64,000 nucleotides of DNA from Saccharicrinis sp963677245 (GTDB lineage Bacteria; Bacteroidota; Bacteroidia; Bacteroidales; Marinilabiliaceae), in assembly GCA_963677245.1 (NCBI GenBank), contig OY781921.1:868001-932000 (forward strand). The letters are read 5' to 3'. Below are positions 26,241 through 33,304 of this stretch, in pieces. The notes below the pieces were generated by a model. The model saw only the letters and a list, made by a program, of their open reading frames with translations. It did no database searches and was not told where the DNA came from. Made by a program: the position numbers and the translations under genes. Each line of letters opens with the position of its first letter. Positions within the stretch are counted from its first letter, which is position 1.

Positions 26241-26293
26241 TTTACAAATAGGCACCTTTCTCCACCATATTCTTTATTTTCTATTAATTGCAT
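26237..26293 (-). pseudogene. Remnant of DUF3737-family gene, 5' end only
   Basis: From the ATG at 26293 the minus strand reads MQLIENKEYGGERCLFVKN before joining aminotransferase sequence in another frame. DUF3737 proteins (~280 aa) start in this way (M-x-x-I-E-N-K-x-x-x-G-E-R-x-L-F). Only ~19 codons remain, so most of this gene and the first three quarters of the following malY/patB-like gene seem to have been removed by one deletion. Its promoter and operator pair (26358-26393) are still intact. Confidence 0.65.
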
Positions 26294-26357
26294 GTTTTCC
26301 CTTTCATTTTAACTCATTTATTAATAACAAAGATGAAGGATACTATGCGAATTAAAT

Positions 26358-26393
26358 GACCAGAATTACGGTAGAAGTTACCCATATTACGGA
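26358..26393 (-). promoter_or_regulatory. Operator pair C upstream of the DUF3737 remnant
   Basis: GACCAGAATTACGGT (26358-26372) and TACCCATATTACGGA (26379-26393), 21 bp apart. The pair begins 65 bp before the remnant start codon and ends exactly 30 nt before the last base of a -7-like box CATCTTTG (26328-26335) on the minus strand. Confidence 0.72.
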
Positions 26394-26447
26394 AGGTGAT
26401 TTATGAACTAATTATAAGTGGTTTATTGCTGTAGAGCGACCTCTATT

Positions 26448-26483
26448 TACCCTAATTACAGAAATGCATACCTAAATTACTGA
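26448..26483 (+). promoter_or_regulatory. Operator pair D upstream of the araC gene
   Basis: TACCCTAATTACAGA (26448-26462) and TACCTAAATTACTGA (26469-26483), 21 bp apart, 72 bp before the araC-type start codon. A perfect -7 box TAAATTTG lies at 26523-26530. Relative to its gene this pair points the opposite way from pairs A-C, so it may serve autoregulation, or act with pair C on the divergent promoter. Confidence 0.7.
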
Positions 26484-26554
26484 ATGTGTTTAATTAAAGT
26501 AACAACCTAGTGATTTGTTCCTTAAATTTGTGTTATTAAAGAATTAAACACCTT

Positions 26555-27451
26555 ATGAGCGAGATAATTAAAGTAGACAGTGTAACGGAATACAATAATA
26601 TGGTTGGACAAGAAACGCTCCATCCATTAATTAGTGTTATTGATTTTTCTAAAATTGAGCCTTTTGAGTTTAAAAAAACGCAGATCAACGTATATGCCAT
26701 TTTTTTAAAAGATATAAAATGCGGTAATATTACATACGGCATTAATAATTACGATTACGAAGAAGGTACACTCATTTTTATATCTCCGGGTCAGGTTTAT
26801 GGTATAGATAGCCAGGGAGAAAAGCGTCAGGCTGCAGGTACCGCTTTAGTTTTTCATCCCGATTTGATTCATGGTACCTCCTTAGGTAAACACATTGATA
26901 ATTATACTTTCTTCTCATACGAGGTTAATGAAGCCTTGCATTTATCAGCCCGTGAAAGGAGTGTGATAAACGAGTGTTTTAATAATATCCGTTATGAATT
27001 AGAACATGCTATTGATACCCATAGCAAAACATTAATTGTCTCTTATATTGAGTTATTCTTAAATTATTCAAAGAGGTATTATGAACGACAATTTGTTACA
27101 CGTAGCCATGTAAATAAAGATGTTTTAGGTCGCTTTGAGAAAATTTTGAAAGAGTATTTTGCATCAGAGCAGCCTCTACTTTCAGGTTTACCATCAGTGA
27201 AATATTGTGCTGACAAACTTTTCATTTCAGCGAATTATCTAGGCGATTTATTAAAAAAAGAAACCGGTAAATCAGCACAGGAACATATTCAGTTAAAGAT
27301 GATTGATATTGCGAAAGAGAAGATATTCGACTCTGAGAAATCTATAAGTGAGATAGCTTACGAATTGGGTTTTAAGCATCCCCAACACTTTACGCGAATG
27401 TTTAAAAAGAGTGTAGGTATGTCGCCCAGTGAGTACAGAAATATGAACTAA
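26555..27451 (+). CDS. AraC-family transcriptional regulator
   Basis: 298 aa. The N-terminal ~170 residues form a cupin-like sensor domain (EEGTLIFISPGQVYGID, GTALVFHPDLIHGTSLG). The C-terminal ~100 residues contain two helix-turn-helix units: CADKLFISANYLGDLLKKE, then SISEIAYELGFKHPQHFTRMFKK, ending GMSPSEYRNMN. Bacteroidetes proteins of this type commonly sit beside alcohol dehydrogenase, cupin and hydrolase genes. Its own promoter and three others here carry 21-bp-spaced operator pairs, the spacing expected for an AraC-type dimer or double HTH, so it is the probable regulator of this set. The inducer is unknown; an aldehyde or quinone is a guess from the targets. Confidence 0.93.
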   Translation: MSEIIKVDSVTEYNNMVGQETLHPLISVIDFSKIEPFEFKKTQINVYAIFLKDIKCGNITYGINNYDYEEGTLIFISPGQVYGIDSQGEKRQAAGTALVFHPDLIHGTSLGKHIDNYTFFSYEVNEALHLSARERSVINECFNNIRYELEHAIDTHSKTLIVSYIELFLNYSKRYYERQFVTRSHVNKDVLGRFEKILKEYFASEQPLLSGLPSVKYCADKLFISANYLGDLLKKETGKSAQEHIQLKMIDIAKEKIFDSEKSISEIAYELGFKHPQHFTRMFKKSVGMSPSEYRNMN

Positions 27452-27488
27452 CAACAAAGCCCTCGGTGTATTGAGGGCTTTTGTTGTT
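27451..27488 (+). terminator. Terminator of the araC gene
   Basis: ACAACAAAGCCCTC pairs with GAGGGCTTTTGTTGT (27451-27464 with 27473-27487), a GC-core stem with flanking A and T runs, beginning at the araC stop codon. It probably works in both directions. Confidence 0.88.
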
Positions 27489-27556
27489 ATCTAAACCCGA
27501 AGGTTTGGGATTTTATTTTACTAATAATCCTGCATTCAAAATAGTATCTGAATACT

Positions 27557-29101
27557 TTACAACGAATCGCTAACATCTGTTCTAAATGGAAAAGCTGGTA
27601 AACCAACACCATTAATAAGATTTCCAATCACAGCATCTTTAAAGGCATATCGGGCAATGGTAGGTTTATGAACATTTGTATTATAAAGTATAATAGTTTC
27701 TCCATCGATTACTGCTTCTGCAGGATATAACTTAGAATCTTTGTCAGCAATTTCAAATCCGGTTAATTTGATTCCGTCTGAAGCTTTTAATCCCTTTGCA
27801 TGATCAAACCATATCCGCAATGAATCTCCTTCAATCGTCATTTGCCGAAAAGCAGGACCCGAAGCTTCAATATCTTCACCATACACAAGTTTTCTGGCTG
27901 CAAGCTCCAAACGTTTTCCTACGGCCTGTTTGTTTTTAAAGTGAGCATCTATAGAATCACCTACATCATACGTAGCCACCATAGCTGTATTCTTTAGTTT
28001 GAGTGCTTCCGACTGCGACTCTCTTAAAACTGGCCAATATGGATGTTTCCATAGCGTAGATAATTGCGCATAAATAAATGGAAAATCTCCTTGATTCCAT
28101 TGTTCCCTCCATGCTTCAATCATACCAGGAAACAAATAACGATAGATATATGCCTCTTTTTCGTAGGCATTATTTTCTCCCTGATACCAAATAACACCTT
28201 TGATTGTATAATAACTAATTGGAGCAACTACCCCGTTGAATATAGACGAAGGTTCATTTTTATTTTTTCGCTTTGGTTCTCTTGGCTTTTTGGGCACTTC
28301 CTTATCTGCTGCCTCTGCCTCTTTTTTCTTTTCTTCCCATTTCTTTAACTTCTCCTCATAAGATTTATAAATCTCAGGAAAATCTCGTTGGTATTCATCC
28401 CAACTTGTTTGCCAATAGCTTATTCTTGGATCAATGTCATAGGATTCTGCAGGCGTCCATGCTTCGCAGCGAGTTGCACCCCATGAAGCATCAATTAACC
28501 CAACAGGTTGTTTTATTTGTTGATGAATCCCTCTTGCGAAAAAATAGCCTGATCCGGTCATCTCACCAACTGTTTCTGGTGAGCATACAACCCACTTCCC
28601 TTCAATATCTTCCTGAGGAGTATCCTTAAAACTTCTTTTAGCATCAAAAAAACGAATTTCAGGATAATTCGCACTGGCTATTTCTTCTTCTGAATTATTT
28701 GATTTTTTGACTGACCACTCCATATTTGATTGACCGGAAGCAAACCATACTTCTCCTATTAAAATGTTTTTAATCTCTATAGTATTTGTTCCGGATATAT
28801 TCATTGTAACTGGCTTTTTAGCTTTCAAAGGGTATAGCCAAATTTGCCACTTACCGTCTTCATCAGCCTCTGTTATATGGCTTTGATTTAAAATTTTAAT
28901 GGTTACTTTTTCACCGGCATCAGCATTACCCCAAATATGAACCGGCTTCTCCTGCTGAAGTACCATATTGTCCGAAAGTAATGATGGTAGAGATATCTTA
29001 GCTTCAACTTGTATAACTGAGAACTGAAATATTAAATAGATGATTAAAATTCGAGCGTAATTAACTAATGGAATTGTTCTGCTACAATTTCTTAAATTCA
29101 T
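27557..29101 (-). CDS. Sialate O-acetylesterase-like SGNH hydrolase
   Basis: 514 aa from the ATG at 29101; a TTG two codons earlier is less likely. An N-terminal hydrophobic segment acts as signal (ILIIYLIFQFSVIQVEA). The core matches the SASA family: LPSLLSDNMVLQQEKPVHIWG, then WFASGQSNMEWSV with nucleophile S125 in GQSN, then LIDASWGATRCEAWTP and IKGVIWYQGENNAYE, the block III-like segment. A Lys/Glu-rich insertion (WEEKKKEAEAADKEVPKKPR) lies near ~230-265. It removes O-acetyl groups from sialic acid or other glycans in the periplasm; the substrate is not determined. Confidence 0.9.
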   Translation of the reverse strand: MNLRNCSRTIPLVNYARILIIYLIFQFSVIQVEAKISLPSLLSDNMVLQQEKPVHIWGNADAGEKVTIKILNQSHITEADEDGKWQIWLYPLKAKKPVTMNISGTNTIEIKNILIGEVWFASGQSNMEWSVKKSNNSEEEIASANYPEIRFFDAKRSFKDTPQEDIEGKWVVCSPETVGEMTGSGYFFARGIHQQIKQPVGLIDASWGATRCEAWTPAESYDIDPRISYWQTSWDEYQRDFPEIYKSYEEKLKKWEEKKKEAEAADKEVPKKPREPKRKNKNEPSSIFNGVVAPISYYTIKGVIWYQGENNAYEKEAYIYRYLFPGMIEAWREQWNQGDFPFIYAQLSTLWKHPYWPVLRESQSEALKLKNTAMVATYDVGDSIDAHFKNKQAVGKRLELAARKLVYGEDIEASGPAFRQMTIEGDSLRIWFDHAKGLKASDGIKLTGFEIADKDSKLYPAEAVIDGETIILYNTNVHKPTIARYAFKDAVIGNLINGVGLPAFPFRTDVSDSL

Positions 29102-29107
29102 AATCAA

Positions 29108-29622
29108 TAATGTTTGTTGGTATTCATCAAATTAGAATTCTTTACAAATAGGCCTATAATACAAAAGGTAGGCATAAAACCTACCTTTTGTTGTGTAAAA
29201 ATAGCTATTATAGTAGAAAACAAAAAACCATAGGAGCTTCATTCTTATTTAATAATCCATTTTTTGAAAATACAGTTGTATCATATAGCCATTATGCATT
29301 TTTCTTATTTTTTCTCTGCATCATCTAATACCCAGTTATTCCCATAAATCCAGCTATTGCACCACTAATCGCGATTCCTAAAACTATTACAAACCCACCT
29401 TTATTAACCAATGCTATCTTATCAAAGATCATTAATATACCTAAAGAAAATATATTTGATTCTACCAAATCAATTATGAATTAGACTTTAAGCCCACTCC
29501 ATACTTAACTTATATGTTTATAAATAGTGTGGTCTGTCACCAATAAATATTGAAAATGAATTAAAGAAATGAAAACTCCCAACCGAATAACCGATTAGTA
29601 GTAATAGCTTTTTAGCACTTTG
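29108..29622. other. Gene-poor region with a hairpin and a possible membrane-protein remnant
   Basis: ACAAAAGGTAGG (29161-29172) pairs with CCTACCTTTTGT (29180-29191), a likely terminator for minus-strand transcripts. Between 29468 and 29325 the minus strand has a 47-codon frame ending ISGAIAGFMGITGY with one hydrophobic segment (GGFVIVLGIAISGAIAGFM). It could be a tiny membrane protein from a TTG start, but more likely is the 3' remnant of a transporter gene. The rest shows nothing recognisable. Confidence 0.4.
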
Positions 29623-30801
29623 TTAATGTTGATATTTTACTGCGAGCTTTTGAATAAGCGCATATATCATCGAAAAAACTGCCAGACTAATTCCTAAAAT
29701 TATAAAGCTTGTATTCATACCTACAGCATCTTGTATAGGCTGTATAAAGATTGGTGATAAAAACATTCCTAAGAATGTAGCAGTAGTAATTCCTCCTACA
29801 TATTTTCCACGGAATTGAACTGGCACAATATTAATAACCCAAAGATTGGCATTGGGCATCATTAACCCTACCCCTAATCCACAAAACATAACCCCAACTA
29901 TAACTTGCCAGTAAGCACAGCTAAAGCCAATTATAGTAAATCCTATGGCCATCGGAATAAATCCAAGGCTGAATACACTAATGTAATTGAATTTACTTTT
30001 CACCTTTTTATAGGAAAACGAACCTACAGCCTGTGCTAGTGTTAGGCTTCCCAGAGCTAAACCAATCAAATTACCTGTCATTCCATCAATTCTTTGTAAG
30101 AAATAAGGTAGTTGAACCGGAATAACATAAAAACCTACAGTAACAATAAAAGCACTGACAATAGCCAACCAAACAGCTTTAGGAACAGTTTGAGAACCGG
30201 TATCTAATGTGGCAATTTTCTCTTTATCAACATTAGGCTCATATAAAGCTATTGGAACCAATATTAAAACAACTATGGAAAAACCGTATACAAGAAAGGT
30301 TAACCTCCAATCTATATCGGTTAATACACCTGCAATAGTGATAAATACCAATCCGCCAAGAGCAATAAAAGCACCTTGTAAACCCATAAAGTGTTCGCGC
30401 TTAGCCCCCGAAAAGTAATCGCCAATTAAAGTAGTTGCAACAGTCATAATACCTGCTACTCCTATCCCAAAAACAACACGCCCAATCAATATTAAATACA
30501 GGCTATCCAACCAATAACCAGATGTACCGGTTATTAAGTAAATGATTAGCGAAGCGATTAATACCTTAATCCGGCCAGATTTATCCATTAACCTTCCTGC
30601 CAATGGTGCTGCTACAGCGATTATAAGTGCAGGCAATGTCATCATCAGTTTTGTTAAAATTTCGGCATTATCAATATCGCTGAATGCATTACTGATTTGA
30701 GGCAATGCAGGAGCTATTATTGCATTGGCCAGTATTGTTAAAGCACTTGCCAATAAAAGTGTTAGCTCAAGTAGTTTTGTTCCTTTAGCCTGTTTTTTCA
30801 T
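29623..30801 (-). CDS. MFS transporter
   Basis: 392 aa from the ATG at 30801 (MKKQAKGTKLLELTLLLAS). An in-frame ATG at 30900 would add 33 polar residues and overlap the preceding gene, which is unusual for this family. Twelve predicted membrane helices; MFS motif A appears as GRLMDKSGRIK after helix 2. Further signatures include GRVVFGIGVAGIMTVATTLIGDYFSG (helix 4/5 region) and a long central loop. It is probably a drug or metabolite exporter of the DHA1 type in the inner membrane. Substrate unknown. It follows an unknown secreted protein gene in the same direction. Confidence 0.9.
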   Translation of the reverse strand: MKKQAKGTKLLELTLLLASALTILANAIIAPALPQISNAFSDIDNAEILTKLMMTLPALIIAVAAPLAGRLMDKSGRIKVLIASLIIYLITGTSGYWLDSLYLILIGRVVFGIGVAGIMTVATTLIGDYFSGAKREHFMGLQGAFIALGGLVFITIAGVLTDIDWRLTFLVYGFSIVVLILVPIALYEPNVDKEKIATLDTGSQTVPKAVWLAIVSAFIVTVGFYVIPVQLPYFLQRIDGMTGNLIGLALGSLTLAQAVGSFSYKKVKSKFNYISVFSLGFIPMAIGFTIIGFSCAYWQVIVGVMFCGLGVGLMMPNANLWVINIVPVQFRGKYVGGITTATFLGMFLSPIFIQPIQDAVGMNTSFIILGISLAVFSMIYALIQKLAVKYQH

Positions 30802-30869
30802 CCTAAATGATTTATTTTTTCGTCCTCGAATTATTTTAAAATCAATTCCTGCTAACCAAAGAACAATTC

Positions 30870-31547
30870 TTAAAGCAGAGTACTTATAAAAATCCCCCAT
30901 TGCTGATCTTCTATTTTCATCGGTCCAAAACCATACCAGTCATAGTTTAAACCTAAACCAAAAGAAAATGCTTTATAACTTACTCCTGCACGAGTATACA
31001 TATGACTTCTGTCGTGCTCTCCTATTACAGTGTTTTGACTGTACATACCTTGAACTCTAGTATACAGAGACCAATCTCCTTGAATAGCTGGACGATATTC
31101 AGCCATGGCTATCGTTTCAAAGTTTTTGGTTTCGGTTAAATGAAAACCTGATGTTACCATTCCCATGAACGTTCTGCTGTGATATGCATATTGTCCACCT
31201 GCATATGGTCTGAATCCCCAATGTGAATTTATAAGTGCACCAGAAAGAACACTTACATTTTTACATAAACTATATTTAAGCATAGCCAGATTGACAGACT
31301 CTCTTAAGTAAACATCATTATCATAGTTTGCTTTTATATACGATAAAGCAAAATATCCTAACTTATTACTTCCTGCAAAATTCTTATCAATGACTAATTG
31401 AGAAGTCCAGCTTTCGCTTCCAAAAAATACCTCTAATGGTATTGGAGCTGATTTAGGAGCATGTGATTCCTGAGCTTGAGCGCTAACCTTGTTTGCACTG
31501 AACGTAGTTGCGATAAGGAGCAACATTCCTAATAATATCTTTTTCAT
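30870..31547 (-). CDS. Secreted beta-rich protein of unknown function
   Basis: 225 aa from the ATG at 31547, which opens a signal peptide (MKKILLGMLLLIATTFSANK, cleaved near VSAQA); the longer frame to 31637 has no signal and is not preferred. The mature part has alternating hydrophobic strands (LGYFALSYIKANY, YRPAIQGDWSLYTRVQGMYS, AGVSYKAFSFGLGLNYDWYG) and ends ...WGIFISTLL with an aromatic/hydrophobic tail, as in small outer-membrane barrels. I do not recognise the family. It lies between azoreductase and MFS genes, so it could be the outer-membrane partner of the exporter, but that is a guess. Confidence 0.7.
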   Translation of the reverse strand: MKKILLGMLLLIATTFSANKVSAQAQESHAPKSAPIPLEVFFGSESWTSQLVIDKNFAGSNKLGYFALSYIKANYDNDVYLRESVNLAMLKYSLCKNVSVLSGALINSHWGFRPYAGGQYAYHSRTFMGMVTSGFHLTETKNFETIAMAEYRPAIQGDWSLYTRVQGMYSQNTVIGEHDRSHMYTRAGVSYKAFSFGLGLNYDWYGFGPMKIEDQQWGIFISTLL

Positions 31548-31668
31548 ATTTGTTTCTTTATAAATGATATAGTTATGATGAATTTTGATTTTAAATGGGC
31601 ATATCTCGCCCAGGACACTTGTAAATTCGAAATCCACTAAACGTAGTCCGAACTAAGCGACAGAGAAG

Positions 31669-31693
31669 AGAACCTGTTTTATTTACAGGTTCT
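31669..31693 (-). terminator. Hairpin after the azoreductase gene
   Basis: AGAACCTGT (31669-31677) pairs with ACAGGTTCT (31685-31693) with a 7-nt loop, 32 bp past the azoreductase stop. There is little T-run, so its strength is uncertain. Confidence 0.55.
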
Positions 31694-31724
31694 TATGTAG
31701 AAAAAAGTGTAATTTATCTGATGA

Positions 31725-32330
31725 TTAGAAAGTCAAGGCTACTTTTGCAGCTTTATCCTTAGTTCCTTTAAGTAGCGCATCAGTATCTTCAGTTATAATA
31801 TCCAATCGATCTGTAGCGATAGTAGTATAATCGCTAATGCCCATAAAGCCCAAAATATTACGAAGGTATTTATCTGCCATTTCCAGCGACTCCATTGGCT
31901 CAGCTGAGTAATCTCCACCTCTGGTAATAATATTAACTGCTTTTTTGTTTTTTAATAAACCTACAGGTCCGTGTTCTGTATAGGCAAATGTAATACCGCT
32001 AATAGCCACATAATCAATATAAGCCTTTAAAATAGCAGGAAGTCCCAGATTCCATATGGGTTCTGCAATTACATATTTATCTGCTTCTGCAAATTGGTAG
32101 GCAAATTTTAAAACAGGATGTTCTTTATCCTCTTTCATTACAGCCTCTCTCATTTCGTTCATTTTACCTTTAGGTAAGAAGCCTAAACCGGCATCATACA
32201 AATCCAACTCTATAATTTCATCCTCTGGATTTTGTTTTTTGTAGCTATCTATAAAATTATCCGAAATTTGAAATGTTCTTGATTCTCCTTCTGATTTTGC
32301 ATTCGCTTTAATGTACAATACTTTGCTCAT
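31725..32330 (-). CDS. azoR: FMN-dependent NADH azoreductase / quinone reductase
   Basis: 201 aa flavodoxin-fold protein, the normal AzoR size. Signatures: KVLYIKANAKSEGESRTFQIS at the FMN phosphate loop, PIWNLGLPAILKAYIDYV, and ITRGGDYSAEP near the isoalloxazine site. It reduces quinones and azo compounds with two electrons from NADH in the cytoplasm, a protective reaction against electrophiles. A Crp-like regulator gene lies upstream on the same strand with 230 bp between them. The AraC operator motif is not present upstream. Confidence 0.93.
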   Translation of the reverse strand: MSKVLYIKANAKSEGESRTFQISDNFIDSYKKQNPEDEIIELDLYDAGLGFLPKGKMNEMREAVMKEDKEHPVLKFAYQFAEADKYVIAEPIWNLGLPAILKAYIDYVAISGITFAYTEHGPVGLLKNKKAVNIITRGGDYSAEPMESLEMADKYLRNILGFMGISDYTTIATDRLDIITEDTDALLKGTKDKAAKVALTF

Positions 32331-32560
32331 CCTAAATCTTTTTAAGTGTATTACTAATCTTTTGCTTGCACAATCCTAAAGCTTACTCATACCATTCTGT
32401 AATATAGTTGTAAGAATCCCGTATTAGTTAACAAATTGCCAACTCAAGAACGAACTTTAACAATAAAAGCGCTTTTATATTAATTGGTTCTTTAAACGGA
32501 ATGATTGTAATGCAAAACTATGCTCACACAAGAACAATTCCTTTTACATTTGTTAAAAAA

Positions 32561-33136
32561 TCATTTTTTGGATCTGATACGACTTAAAGAAACCTGAGAA
32601 ATTCCTAAATATCCGGCAGTATCACCAAGGCTTATTCGTTGTTGTAGATGACCATATTCCCTTAAAAATTTAGCATAGCGTTCCGTTGCGTCAAGGTATA
32701 ACAAACCTTTTAAATTTGATATGGCAGTATAGGCTACAATAGAAACAAACTTACGTGCAAAAGTCTCAAAGGAATGATGTTTGGCACACAGACGTTCAAA
32801 ATCTTCATATTTTAAATAGAGGATGGTTGTATCTTCCAATGCTAAAGTTGAATAATCTGCAGGTAATTTATTAAAAAAACTATCTGTTGCTATAAACAAC
32901 TGATTTTCTTCAAAAAAACGAAATACAAACTGACTTCCCTTGTAATAATAAAAATGTTTAGTGAGTCCTTTCAGAATAAAAAAGAGATTTCGACATACCT
33001 TTCCTTCCTCGTGAATGAGATCACCTTTTTTATATTCTTTAGTATGAACACATGCTAAAAGTTCTCCCTTTGCCTCAATAGATAATTCAGATAATCCATC
33101 AACATGCTGGACAAAATTATTCAACTCTTTATTCAT
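32561..33136 (-). CDS. Crp/Fnr-family transcriptional regulator
   Basis: 191 aa. The cyclic-nucleotide-binding-like domain spans ~15-130 (YKKGDLIHEEGKVCRNLFFILKGLTKHFYY, VFRFFEENQLFIATDSFF). The C-terminal helix-turn-helix is RISLGDTAGYLGISQVSLSRIR, of the Bacteroidetes-type short Crp paralogues. There is no Cys cluster for an Fe-S centre, so oxygen sensing like Fnr is unlikely. It probably senses a small ligand and may control the downstream azoR gene. Confidence 0.92.
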   Translation of the reverse strand: MNKELNNFVQHVDGLSELSIEAKGELLACVHTKEYKKGDLIHEEGKVCRNLFFILKGLTKHFYYYKGSQFVFRFFEENQLFIATDSFFNKLPADYSTLALEDTTILYLKYEDFERLCAKHHSFETFARKFVSIVAYTAISNLKGLLYLDATERYAKFLREYGHLQQRISLGDTAGYLGISQVSLSRIRSKK

Positions 33137-33304
33137 TTCGCTAAAATAAAAATTTTGTAATAATGCACACCTTAATTAAGCTCGAGAGTATATTATCAAA
33201 TAAAAGCAAGTTATAATTTCGATATAAATAAATCAGCATTAAAAGATTGCCCTGTCATTTAGTATTGGAGAGAGGATTATTTATGACGGACAGTGACAGC
33301 TCCT

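Noticed and set aside
30802..30900. Longer N-terminus of the MFS transporter
   Set aside because: The 33 extra residues would overlap the preceding gene and place a polar stretch before helix 1; the ATG at 30801 is the usual family start.
32331..32560. AraC operator pair upstream of azoR
   Set aside because: I looked for TACCnnWATTACnGA pairs here because the enzyme would fit the regulon; only isolated GTATTA fragments are present, without a 21-bp pair.
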